Shown here piece after piece: positions 9,549-20,200 of a stretch of DNA of 64,000 bases (position 1 is the first letter of the stretch; the number at the start of each line of letters is the position of its first letter). The stretch is taken from assembly GCA_032622095.1 (NCBI GenBank), contig CP136064.1:193843948-193907947 (forward strand). Reading direction: 5' to 3'. The translations under genes were made by a program, and so were the position numbers. The notes beneath the pieces are model-generated. The model did not search any database. It saw only the letters and a list, made by a program, of their open reading frames with translations, and had not been told where the DNA came from. This DNA comes from Siphonodentalium dalli. Lineage: Eukaryota; Mollusca; Scaphopoda; Gadilida; Siphonodentaliidae.

Positions 9549-9904
9549 TTATGTTGTGCATAAAAGGAGATAGTCCCATAAACGGCCAGATTTAGTCTAC
9601 AGTCCCCCTTTAAGGACTATTGAATCTACAACGTCGCGGTTGGGAGCTATGTACGCGCTGAAGGGTCGTAAGCGTTATATCTCCAATATATATATCGTAT
9701 AGGATCGCATGTCGCCGAGTTATAAGTAATATCTTATTCAATGGAATCACGGGCGTTCATTTACTATCTGTAGTGTTGCTATTCAAGGAATTGATTGAAA
9801 CAAACATGATTCAACACATTGAGGAATTGGTCGATTTTTAGGATATCGTATGTCTATTTACCAAGCATGAATGAATAATGCACACGCATACGAGGATCTG
9901 ACAG
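9549..9904. other. Nothing recognised
   Basis: Unannotated AT-rich sequence. A short C-tract and CTTTAAGG lie at 9603-9616. There is no repeat partner and no exon-like open frame. Confidence 0.3.
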
Positions 9905-10911
9905 TTAAAGACATATGATGTATTTGTTCGGGTGTGTGAAACTGACAAGTTAGTATCCAGGCACTATGCCAACTGGAGAAATGTAGCATTCTACTAACAT
10001 CGCGAAAATATCAAGCAAATCGACCGTACCACTCCATATATACAAATAAATATTTACTCGATTCAGGACGCAACTATAGGCGATAAACTAACGAAACAAT
10101 TTAGCCATCCAGATTGATTGCATTTAATTAATATTTAAGATTGATGGTGTGCGTTATAATTTTGGATATAATTATTTGGAAAAATAACTATATACTTTGT
10201 GCAAGAATATTCTCCACTTCTATTCGATCACCCTACCCGAGTGTTTCACATCACTTTAAGGGCTTGCATATACTTGGCTGGTTACCTGTCACTCCCTCCT
10301 AGCAAAATACACACGTAGAACGTTCTGGTCCGAACAGGCACATTGCATAAGCGCCATGTTCCCGGTGTCGTTATATAGAGCACGGCCGAACAAAGATTAC
10401 CACATGGATATTTGAACCGCAAAAACTGCGTAAAGGTAATTTTTTAGCAGGGACAATATAGCTCGATAAATACACAAAATGCTTATAGACAAGCTTTACA
10501 CTCTCCTGTAAAATATGATATTCACTCTATATGTTAACGTGATGTGAAACACTCCGGCAGGGTGAGCGAATAGAAATGGAGAATAATCTTGCTCAAATTA
10601 ATTAATTTTTACGAATATTAATCCAAATTTACAACACACCCCCGTCAGTCTTATATATTAATTAAATGTAATGACGCTTGACGGCGAACTCGTTTGCGTT
10701 AGTTTATCGCCGATTGTTGCGTCTCGAATTGAGATGTAAATATTTACAACTGAGCGTAGTTCAGACGATGTTTTCTATGGAGTGGTATGGTCGATTTCTT
10801 TGAAATTTTCGGTGATGTTAGTAGAATGCTACATTCCCCAGATTGGCATAGAGCCTGAGAACTAACTTATAAGTTTATCGCACTCGAACAAGTTCATAAT
10901 ATGTCTTTAAC
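9905..10911. mobile_element. Composite of two inverted TTAA MITEs around a 274-bp core
   Basis: The left element 9905-10259 and the right element 10534-10911 are inverted copies of the same 355-378 bp TTAA-bounded unit (TTAAAGACATATGATG ... CATCACTTTAA and its complement). A solo copy is at 32542-32911 and a 108-bp deletion derivative at 5985-6092. The unit contains GTAGCATTCTACTAACATC, AGGACGCAACTATAGGCGAT and a TAATATTCGTAA-rich end. The pair forms a potential composite transposon with 355-bp inverted ends. The core (10260-10533) has no recognised gene. Confidence 0.7.
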
Positions 10912-10973
10912 TAACGCTATTTATTGTTCCACGCTTAAGAAAAGTCGGGGCCCGATTTTCGTAATTTCTTAAC

Positions 10974-11030
10974 CACAAGATACAAGATACAATATTTTAT
11001 TGCAATAAAACCTCAGTGTGCTGTTGCAAA
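10974..11030 (-). mobile_element. LINE 3' terminus with short-repeat tail
   Basis: On the minus strand: AGCACACTGAGGTTTTATTG, CAATAAAATATTG, then TATCTTGTATCTTGTGG. A polyadenylation-like AATAAA followed by a TATCTTG tandem tail is typical of CR1/L2-group LINE 3' ends. It lies downstream, in the same orientation, of the LINE C-terminal coding remnant at 11526-11789 and may belong to it. Confidence 0.55.
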
Positions 11031-11260
11031 CATATAACATATATATGAATCATACATGTACAATAATAGCATGAATTAAACCCAAAAAAACCTGACTCAG
11101 TCAAAATTTATATTCTGTATACTCACTCATAAGTTGTTCTTGTAAGTATTATGCACCTTGATAAACTCTGCCGTTTATCAAAGAAGGACCGGATCATGTC
11201 GCATATGCACCTAATGCGCATAAGATTGTCCACTTATAAACGGACAATCCTTACCTAAAA

Positions 11261-11366
11261 ACACTTCTTCGAATATTTCCGTTATTTCGTCAAAAACTCT
11301 TCTTCAAATGTCTCCGTTTTTTCGTCAAAAACACTTCTCATACAAATCACCGTTATTTAGTAAATT
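11261..11366. repeat. 35-bp tandem repeat, 3 copies
   Basis: Units begin at 11261, 11296 and 11331 with the pattern ACACTTCTTCGAAT-TTCCGTTATTTCGTCAAAA; the third is the most diverged. GGATTGTCC words recur in both orientations at 11225-11250, 11445-11490 and 11515-11550, giving several small hairpins around the array. Non-coding. Confidence 0.55.
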
Positions 11367-11525
11367 AACATTCTTTATAGAGTTATTGCCCTTCATATTA
11401 AATATGAAGCTAACATGCAGGATTGGCTATACATGTCTTCATTTAGTGGACAATCCCAAGCTCGCGTGCCACGCGTGGTTGGATTGTCCATTTATTAATG
11501 ACCATTTTAGGTCAGGATTGTCCGT

Positions 11526-11789
11526 TTATAAGTGGACAATCCTTGAAGAATTGCCTGCGCATATGATATTAATGGTATCAATGTGCCTATTTTCCATTAT
11601 AAAATTAAATTTATTGTCTTCTGTCATTCTATGGAAATCGGTTATATACTCGCCTATTGCTGCGAAACAACTAATGCGAATATGTTCGTATGTCGGACAA
11701 TTCACAACAAAGTGTGATTCGGTCTCAATCGAGTTTGTCTTACAGACAGGACATATTCTGTCCTCTATTTCTGACGGGGGCTGTTTGTC
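11526..11789 (-). pseudogene. Non-LTR retrotransposon (CR1/L2-like) C-terminal remnant
   Basis: Read on the minus strand, this is an uninterrupted stretch of 87 codons between stops. It contains the zinc-knuckle-like C-terminus of LINE reverse-transcriptase proteins: RICPVCKTNSIETESHFVV followed by NCPTYEHIR. That is C-x2-C ... H-x4-C with the conserved E-x-HF and CP-Y spacing. It continues with a tail of the FNFIMEN / INIICAG type. After that it runs into unrelated residues and a stop near a GGATTGTCC hairpin, so the end is disrupted. The family position is inferred from the motif; the RT core is absent here. Confidence 0.75.
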
Positions 11790-11799
11790 TTACTGTTGA

Positions 11800-12180
11800 G
11801 AATAAAGTCAGTATGATCGGACATTGAACGACCTATTTTGTTCCTCGGATACATAGTTGTTACAGACCATCATTATACTGACTCATACCTATTGGCTCAT
11901 TATACCCACACTTTTCAAAGAAAATGGCGTGTATACTGGATTGATTTCGCCGTCCATCTCAACCCCGTGATATCGGATCTTACTGGAATTTGGTATGAAT
12001 GTTTGGCATCGGGAGCACTTTCAAACGACAGACCAATGGCGTTGTTCCCGTTCCCCTTCTAGAGTTATCCTGCTTTGGAAGTTCATCATCATGGCAGCTT
12101 TCAAAAGAATCGAAGTACGGTTTTAGGAGGGAAGATAGGCATTTTGTCATAAAGTAATTCCAGGATGTCTGTTTTGGTAA
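11800..12180. other. Unrecognised sequence between two LINE ends
   Basis: Open on the + strand from 11838 to 12062, but the translation is not recognised. Because a + strand LINE 3' end follows at 12187-12408, part of this may be a decayed coding region of that second element. Confidence 0.25.
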
Positions 12181-12186
12181 ATATCT

Positions 12187-12408
12187 ATATATATATTAAA
12201 GGTATTGAAGACTCAAGAAGGCTAGTCTCAGTCTTTCTCTTTCAAAATTTGGTTTATATCATGCTTTGACAATTTACTCTTTATAAATGTAAATATGTTC
12301 ATTTTTTTAAATGTTATGTTCAGATGACCTTTGGTATACATTTTATATTATATTGTATCTCGTGCGCGGTCGAAGGCTTGAATAAATTCCATTCCATTCA
12401 GACTAGGA
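12187..12408 (+). mobile_element. LINE 3' end with ATTCC tail
   Basis: It ends GTCGAAGGCTTGAATAAATT followed by CCATTCCATTC. The AATAAA plus pentamer tail (ATTCC) is the usual 3' signature of non-LTR retrotransposons of the CR1/L2 group. It faces the minus-strand LINE end at 10974. No RT motif remains upstream. Confidence 0.5.
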
Positions 12409-13705
12409 CGTCTTGCGGGCGCGCAGTTTGTTGGATTCCATGTCTTGGTAAAATAAAGTTGCGTCAGATATTTAAGTTCTGTCACGACTGAATACTCCTC
12501 AATTCGATAATGACAGGCTTTATTGTAGAACTTCGTAATGCGTTTTTCGTATATACTAAGTCGAAATCATTGGGTTTCGTCTACTTAGTGTAATATAGTT
12601 TTGATGGAAAAAACCCACATAATATCCGGACAAATAGGAATTCTTGTCTGATCCTCTGTGATTCAGGTTCAAAAGCACTGTCATGTGGGCGAAACTCAAG
12701 CTAGACCTTTCGGACCACCCGTCTTTAGTGGGCGTTGAAATATTGACAGTATGCCCATAGGCTAGCGAACATAGTCGACGGCCACATGCAGGCAAAGGTG
12801 CCATCTAAAGTTTTAGACCACTGCATTTATTAATCGTATATATAATGTGTCATATTTACTGCTCATGATATCCTACGATGTGATAGTTATATATAAATGA
12901 AAAAAAAGGCCATTTTATAGGTCGGTGGCATCGAAGACCAGCCCAGTATATTGCTTTTCTGTGGTGTACATTACTTAGTGTTTTCTTTAACATTATGAAG
13001 TTAACCACTAGATATTTTCGTGCAGCATATGAAATGACTTGTACTCTGTGAGCCTGTGAACAATTCCATGCCGTCAATCAAGCAAGCTGAGCCCGTAATT
13101 GGTTTGGACTCTATCATCGTTTGGTCTCGGCATGGGGGGGGGTCTTCTATTTTTTCGCAGTATACCCGGGTGTGTCTTTTCTTTTGAAGATTCAAAATTT
13201 CTCAAGCAGGAATATCTTCGTATGCTGTTGACCAGACGAGGATGATATGTATTTGCAGCCTGGAGCTTCCAAATGGCTGACCCACAGTGATTCCCTTCGA
13301 TGTTCAATCATTGGATATCTCCGAATCACACATGCAGTTCCACTCCTACCATTTCCTGAAACCACAATTTTCTTTAAAACTCTGAAATTTGGTCATTGCC
13401 TCATATAAGAGGTTTAATGCAGCACATTCACACGAGATGTCTGCTCCAACATTGCATTCAAATGACCGCATTTAAGATATTTAGTGTTAGTTCGCATTAA
13501 TAAAAACTAATGAAAGTCCTCATGACAGAGGCAGGAAGCCGTGCAAAATGACCGCGGGCTACTCATCTGAACTCAAAATGAGAGAATATTACAGAAACTA
13601 TACCAGACTTATTTTTTTAAATATTATATTTCGCAAGTCAATGGAATGAAGAACATTGATTCATTATCGACGAATGGCGAAACCTCCCATGAGAGAACCG
13701 GGAGA
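12409..13705. other. No recognised feature
   Basis: Several short open frames on the minus strand (for example 12556-12804 and 13001-13307) have no recognisable motif, signal peptide or splice context. An 8-G run is at about 13134-13142. I see nothing else. Confidence 0.3.
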
Positions 13706-13865
13706 TACAGTAAAAATGTTCTAAATAATAGACTCCTTAACCACAGCAGAATTATGGGTAATTTTTCAGGATTTAGTCGGAAATATGGCTTCAATTTTTT
13801 TTACCTGAAAAATTACCCATAATTCTGCTGTGTTTAAGGAGTCGATTATTTAGAGCATTACTGTA
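13706..13865. mobile_element. Palindromic MITE, 160 bp
   Basis: Arms of about 62 bp (13706-13767 and 13800-13865) are almost perfectly complementary: TACAGTAA ... ATAGACTCCTTAA ... GCAGAATTATGGGTAATTTT against the reverse on the right, which ends TTACTGTA. The loop is about 30 bp. Terminal TACAGTAA suggests a TA target, as in Tc1/mariner-derived MITEs (inference). Confidence 0.75.
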
Positions 13866-14099
13866 GTCGAAAGGAACAAAAGATGCTTCCGCAGCCCACA
13901 TAGTGCATTGGTCGTGTACTGAGCCACTCATGTTCATTTGTGAAATCGTTTCTATTGAGAATTTATTGATTTATATGCCACATGAAAATCTATACAATAT
14001 GTGTTATAACCCCATTACATAAGACATCGACATCGTACATTGATGCTTTAAACGAAATAGAAGATCGCTGATCCCAATTCCCCCGAAAAGGTCGCTTTT

Positions 14100-15790
14100 T
14101 GGGGGGAGTTGCCTTTGTCTGGAAACAAACTAGTAAAATTCAGGTAAAAATCTTCGAATAAACTTTGACTTCAAATTACCTTGACTGTCAAAAATCACCG
14201 AAACGTGACTATTTTCGTTCTTGACCTGGGACTTCGCAAATGTGAATCACATACCAAGTTATCGTGAAATTCTAGTGAATATATACCTCAAGTTATAATC
14301 CAGAAAATCTAAAAGTGTCCATTCTAAATCGAACAAAAGGTCGCAGAATCAACGTCCTCCGAAAATAGGTGGCTTTTTTGCGTTGACTTTTTATAAGAAC
14401 AAAGAAAACAATGAATTCTGAGAAAAATTTGATTTAAAGGTACTCAATCCGATAAAACTCCTCTCAATTACTATTTCAATGGCTTCGGGGGTCAAAAATA
14501 TTTAATTCGAGTCGAGGAAGTCACCCATCAAAGCTCAGATTTGTTAGATATCGATTTTAGAAATCTATTATTTTTCATTATCGGGAATACTATCTGGCCC
14601 AGAACTCAGTCAATATTGCGTTATTATTACCACTTTATTTTAGAGTTATCCATCCTTGTCTGTTTGAATATATTTTGGGGTACACATCCAGAGCAGATTA
14701 CGGCAGTTATTAGTACTCATCTCGAGTTAATAACAAATTTCAAAAATCAATATCTAATAACTCTGAGCTTTGTTTGATGGGTTCCTCGACTCGAATCAAA
14801 TATGTTTTACCCACAAACCCAAAGAAATAGTAATATAGGACCCTCTGATCGGATTGTTGTTGTTGGAATCTGTTGAGATGGGGACCCTCTGTTCGGATTG
14901 AGTACCTTTAACTTGTCGATGGCCTGTTCTCAATGGTAAACAACACATCAAATATAAAGAGATTTTTTTGAAGATTGTTCGGATCATCTATTATAACACA
15001 AATTATATGATTTCCAAGTCTAACAAAGGCGCATAACATCGTCAAATTCGAACTTGACATGTGTGTTCTGAAGTTTAAACTATTTGCCAAATATCAAGGA
15101 ATTTGGTTAAAACATTGTTCAAGTTATCATCTGGACAACACAGAATTAAGTTATATCTGAGATGAAAAGGGGAGATAACTCCGTCAAAACTCATCGGGCG
15201 GTGACCATTTTTCGAACTTGACCTGCGTTATGACAAATGTTAACCAAATATCAAGAAATTGTGTTAAATATTGTTTAAGTCATCATGGTGATAACCCAAA
15301 AATTTACGTTTTAGCTCGAAAAGGCGGCATATGCAATAAACAAAATAACCAATATGTAACTCGACCTGTCTTCTCAAATGTGAGCTACATATAAAATATC
15401 AAGAGTATTGCTCCAAGTTATCATCGGACAACCCAAACTTTGTTATTTTAAGTCGAAAAAGTGGCATAACTCCGTCAAATATCATCGAACCATGACAAAA
15501 ATCGAACTTACTTGGCTGTCTTCTCGAATGTGACATACGTATAAGAAAACTATTGAATAGTGCTCAAATTATCATCCAGACAATAAAAAAGACTGCGATT
15601 CCTAACTTGAAAAAGGGGAATAACTCCGTCAAAAATTATTGGACCGTGACAAGATTCGAACTTAGCCTGCGCATTCTGAAATATCAACGACATACCAAGT
15701 CTTATGTGGAATTCGGATTAATATTGTCAAAGTTGTGATCCAGACTGACACACGGACGGACGTGTTGATTATTCATCCATTAAATGTTCA
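14100..15790. repeat. Decayed tandem array, about 150-bp units
   Basis: Words such as ATAACTCCGTCAAA, CGTGACAAAATTCGAACTTG, CAAATGTGA-ACATA and AAGTTATCATC-GGACAAC recur at roughly 150-bp steps (for example 15174, 15327, 15471, 15620, with weaker units from 14150). The array ends at ACACACGGACGGACGTG (15752-15768). The same layout, a degenerate array ending in a short GACGGACG or ACAG run, is seen at 39890-41660. It is split by the TTAA element at 14434-14911. Confidence 0.6.
14434..14911. mobile_element. TTAAAGGTACTC MITE, 478 bp (copy 1)
   Basis: Both ends carry the terminal inverted repeat: left TTAAAGGTACTCAATCCGAT, right its complement ending GAGTACCTTTAA, with TTAA at each boundary. 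Inner blocks (GGCTTCGGGGG, TCGAGTCGAGGAA, CATCAAAGCTCAGA, GAAATCTATTATTTTTCA) recur in copies 31091-31522, 48927-49369 and 51389-51528. This copy duplicates the inner block in both halves, so it is more palindromic than the others. Non-coding. Confidence 0.75.
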
Positions 15791-17067
15791 GGGGACAATA
15801 AGTTGGGATCTCACACATTAACATGGCGATTGGCGAACTGATATCGTTTCGGCATTCATTTCGCGCCCCGTGTATAATGATTCGCTGATTCTTGGTACAC
15901 ATGGGCCATGGACGTTTTATTTATAGAAATGAGAATTTTTGGGACGGATTAAAAGTCGAACTGCGACCCGGAGGCCCAGTCCGGTAAAAATTGTAGTTGG
16001 GAATTCTGGTGAGATGCATGGGAAACCTTCAGTGATAAGCCGTATATAGATGTTGTAATGATTTGAAGGATTAGTTGTTTTAACGGAATTATGAGTTGGT
16101 CATTCGTGAAACCAATATATTTTATATTCTATAATTACAATCATGGGTATATAATATATTATCTTGAGCGCGTTACCATTTCTGACATTGGTTTTATTGT
16201 ATACATAAATATGGATGTTCGTTAGCAAATCGTGAGTAGTATCCCCATGTGTTACATGTGGTCTTCCCGTTTTCCATACTTGTATCTGACTTCAATTATT
16301 TTCCAACACAGTGATGGCCCTTTAGTCTCATGTTCTCCAGAACCCCAATAAGGAAAATGGACTGTGTCAACAACACACGCGGTGGTATTAGGTGTGCATA
16401 ATCAAAACATGTGTGTGGAATACCCTCAGTTGTGTATTTCTTATATAGCTGATTGCCACCGAGTTGTTCCAACGATGTTATGTCATAAAATAGACGCGAC
16501 ATGTATACCGTCGAGATATCGATCAACATTTGGTTAATATAAAGTTCCCGTTCATATTAAATGCATCTGTACCGCACCTAACAACATGCGAAGTAAAATC
16601 CCCGTAGTTTCCACCTGTATAGCCATGCTACCGGAATTCGCCTGTAAATAGCATGCAATTATCTCGTAAGAATCAATCATACAGGTATTTGAAGGCAAAT
16701 GTCAGTAGCGCCGTTACAAGTGGGACTACAGAACTTTTTCCTTCTCATGTCGGGTTTTGGTAAAGATGCATATTATGTGCACGTTACTTTCAAATTATGG
16801 CACCATGTGGTTTTCTATGATGAAATGCCTTGCAGAACATACCGTGTAAACTTGCCAGCGTATGAACGTACCCTTAGTATTACGTTGGGTTATTTTGTCT
16901 GCTTTGGCGTCGAGAGAAGATTCACCTTGCGGTTCCTACTACCTTTCTCGTAGTTAAATTCGCGCAGTACTATTTTTCGCGCACCTGTCGGTGCGCTAAT
17001 TTAAAACTGAGCGAAAAATAGTACGACTCGGAATTTAAAATATACCACACGGAAAACAAGAGAATTA
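15791..17067. other. No recognised gene
   Basis: A + strand frame at 16699-16953 (84 codons, ending just before a GTACTATTTTTCGC inverted repeat at 16967-17023) looks fairly protein-like but has no known motif or clear splice signals. The rest is featureless to me. The 16967-17023 hairpin (CAGTACTATTTTTCGC against GCGAAAAATAGTAC) may be a small foldback. Confidence 0.3.
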
Positions 17068-17176
17068 GGGCGCGTTCACATGAGGCTGCAAGAAAATTTC
17101 TGCAAGAAAATATCAGGTAAAAAATTGCACACTGATATTTTCTTGCTGCAAAGATTACGCCCGTGAGAACGCGGCG
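17068..17176. mobile_element. Short MITE with GCGCGTTCACATG ends
   Basis: About 109 bp. The left GGGCGCGTTCACATGAGGC and right GCCCGTGAGAACGCGG are inverted with few mismatches. Inside, CTGCAAGAAAATATCA and TGATATTTTCTTGCTGCA form a second inverted pair. This is a typical short TIR MITE. A CpG-rich end with ...GTTCACA is common among hAT-like MITEs, but the superfamily is not certain. Confidence 0.6.
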
Positions 17177-17399
17177 GTTTAGACGGCGTTGATTGAGCTC
17201 AAACAGAACAGTATTAGTCATGCTGGTTCAAGTGAATTGCGTCCGGTAAATAACCTATAGTCCATTTTGGCAATGCATAGCTTTGTGAAATCTCCAACTG
17301 TTGACATGTATTACCGAATTCGGGTGGGGTGAGGCACCCACCGACCTGTAGCAACGTTGCTGATCTCATGCATAAAGATCTTCTGCGTAATGAGAAAGT

Positions 17400-18900
17400 G
17401 GTCACGTTATTTGGAAATTTGGAAATGTTATAATTTCATAGTGCATACATATGTGGGGACAAAAATGTTATTATGGTTTCGTTGGAAATCGGATGACCCC
17501 ACCCCATTGAGAACCCATATGAAGTTTTCAGGATATTGTTGCTTGGTTCATGGGGCTGTGGTGTATATTACGTTACCGACCTTACATGTGTGCATGTGGG
17601 GACATGAGACCCGCCAACTATGGTCAAAGTTTTCACCAGTTGGAAACAATATTAGTTGGAAATTTCACACCAACAATCGTTTGAAATTGTTCTTGTAGTC
17701 TGATTTTTCAACCATTAATGTATGTGGAATTAGTGGTTTTAGACCAACATTTGCATTTCTTCCTTCTTTGGTCAAAATATTGGTTTGGAATTTCTTCTAG
17801 GCCCCTCCCTCCCCGGTGTCCAGTCAAAATTCAAGGCATGTGAGGTACCAGATGGGAAATTCAAAGACGATGGGAGGTGTGCAATGTGAAGGGACTATTC
17901 TTGGTAAGATTCAGCCGAGACGATTCGAACATTAATCCAAACTGAAAGATAATTAACTATTGTGAATCTCGCTCCTTTGAGTACCTCGTACGACTTCTGA
18001 ACACGCATGTGACTTATATCTCGTAGGAAAATGGTTGAAACCATATCCTGCACATACAATGTACCAATAATTATCGGAAATAGGATAATTTGCTTGATAA
18101 AAGCTACCTTCAAACGAAGCCGTTTGCACTCGAATTCGCGTGGCGAACAAAAGATTCGTGGCAGGAGAACCTAATATGCTGCTATGCCGCACGTCGAAGA
18201 GCGACTGATATTCCATTCATATATATATATATATATATGATAATTCCGCTGCGAACTTCTAAATCTTCTGGCGATATTCACATTCATAGCACATCATCTC
18301 GTCGGCGCCAAAAGTCTATGAATATTCTTCTCAAACTGGCGCTCTATATTTGGTAACCCCCAAAGACAGCGATATTTTACATAATGATATATTTATATTA
18401 CTAGTATATTACCCATTATTAGAGCGGCGTGGAATAGTCTGTGTTTTCGTCCGTGCTGCAACGTCAGCACTGCGAATTGGTCCCGATATGGCCCTTCTAT
18501 GTTACAGGTACGTGACCAGTGGGTCTCCGTGTGTGTGTGTGGGGGGGGGGGGGGGGTGACAACTTTGAAATTCCACCTGCACCTCTTGAAACAGACCAAA
18601 CTCAAAAGTTCGCGAAATTTCATCTGCGAAATTCCCTTTGGTTTGGAATATTACAAATGGTACCTCAACTTTTCAGTCAACTATTGGAAAAATTTCTTCC
18701 ATAAGTTTGGAAAATTTCCAACTAATTGCTAATTCAGTTCAGTCTTAACCAATTGTTTTACAAAAGGTAGAAAAATATGCGACTGTTTCCTAGAAACGAT
18801 AAATTCCTAATCAATTACTGGTTGGAAAATCAAACTGTTTCAAATGATTTTGTGTGAAATTTCCAACTTATTGGATGGCATGGACTTTCCAACTGTTGAA
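17400..18900. repeat. GTTGGAAATTTC dispersed repeat, inverted copies
   Basis: Dense GTTGGAAA / TTTCCAAC words. The 17628-17705 block (CAGTTGGAAACAATATTAG, TTGGAAATTTCACACCAAC, CGTTTGAAATTG, TTTTTCAACC) is a diverged reverse copy of 18815-18890. It is related to 3200-3345. A (TA)n run is at 18216-18238 and a (GT)n plus G16 tract at 18526-18556. No gene is supported. Confidence 0.45.
18526..18556. repeat. GT microsatellite joined to a 16-G run
   Basis: GTGTGTGTGTGTG followed by 16 consecutive G at 18541-18556. It has potential to form a G-quadruplex and is prone to polymerase slippage, so the length may be imprecise in the assembly. Confidence 0.8.
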
Positions 18901-18989
18901 CATTTTGGCCTGAGTTAGGGTGTGGTACTGTCGCAACGACCCTGATGTGCTGATTGCTATATAGTCAGAAACCAAGCTTCAAGTTATTC

Positions 18990-19210
18990 CTTCAAATATA
19001 CCTAGTAAAGATAGTATGTGCCACTTTCAAAACAGGTCGATACACTCATGAAATAGTTTTATGCGGACTTTATATTATATGCATGTATTCAACTTATGTG
19101 ATTTAGAACAAAATTCTTAATTGTGAAACAATAAAGAGCGCTCATTGTTAGGCTATTCCTGATATGGTACAAATAAAGAGCGTTTTCTCACTTCTGCTCG
19201 AAACATTGAA
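18990..19210 (+). repeat. AATAAAGAGCG dispersed repeat (copy 1)
   Basis: Contains AGGTCGATACA, TAGGCTATTCCTGATATGG and AATAAAGAGCG twice (19131 and 19178, direct). It matches 50085-50380 (same strand) and 46250-46560 (opposite strand) in block order. The three copies are diverged by many substitutions. Fragments with AATAAAGAGCG also occur near 905, 4905, 5708 and 5748. Superfamily unknown. Confidence 0.55.
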
Positions 19211-19659
19211 AACAGCTGGGAAATTATATAAGTTACAAGGCTATTAGTTGCCAGATAATATCGGGCGAGGCGCTAGCCGAACCCGATGTTAATCTCACTG
19301 AGCCTCACATGACACCGTAGCCGACAACTAAGGGTCATATAAGGCTTTTATCGTGCTTCCCATGTCAGAAAGTGAACTTATGCTTCTTTAAAATTTATAA
19401 AATATATCAGATGTAGGTATTAGTACATGGTACTATGTTTTTAAAATCGTAGAAAATGATTTCCAACAGATATCCATTTTCTTTGCGCCAAAATGCACTG
19501 CATATTATGCCTGAGGCGGCAGAGCAACAACAACAAAACAAGATGGCGTCTACCCACCGATCTCAGAGAAAATTCGTGGGCACCGCTATATTATAATTAT
19601 GAATGCTAAAATTTTAACGGAAATTTTAGTAGAAACTATATAATTGACCAAAACCGCAA

Positions 19660-20200
19660 TAGCAAAGGGAAACTCATGGACCTAACACAATACACCAGAA
19701 GACATCAATGGACCAAGTAACAATATCATGGACACTCTTGAAAAGCTCGCAGACCCAATCGTAACTTGGATGGGAAAATCCATGGGAATTTAAGGACCCA
19801 GTCATAATATCATGTGAATATCAGGGGAACCATTTGATTTATATTCCTAATATATAAATGTCAGACGAAAGTGACCCTTCAAAAATAGCATATGAACACC
19901 ACAGGAAATTCAAGGAGTCAGTCATATTGTCATAAAATTACGAATGTCAAAGGGAACTCATCGATTCAGTCGAAATAACATTAAGGTGCACTGCATGAGA
20001 AAACTCCAGGAGTGGGTTAATATGGGAAGAACAGTAGACCCAATCGTAATTTAGTGGGGATGTTCGAAGGACCCTCGAGGACGCTGTCATAAAAAGCATG
20101 GGATTACCAGCACAAGCCCATAAATCCCGACAAAGTATCATTATAACGCTAGAGGAAAATCCTGGACTCAGTCATAATAAGATGAGAATGTAAACTTACC
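19660..20200. repeat. Decayed minisatellite, about 45-55 bp period
   Basis: A recurring core GGACCCAGTCATAATATCAT followed by GG(G)AA(C/A)TC-like words appears about nine times (for example 19753, 19795, 19913, 19964, 20034, 20079, 20163). Units vary in length and are strongly diverged. A similar core near 20308 (AAGGACCTCTCATTATG) suggests a longer original array. Confidence 0.55.

Noticed and set aside
11308-11799. 163-codon + strand open frame, among the longest in the window
   Set aside because: The opposite strand carries a recognisable LINE zinc-knuckle C-terminus over the same bases, so the + frame is its shadow plus a tandem repeat.
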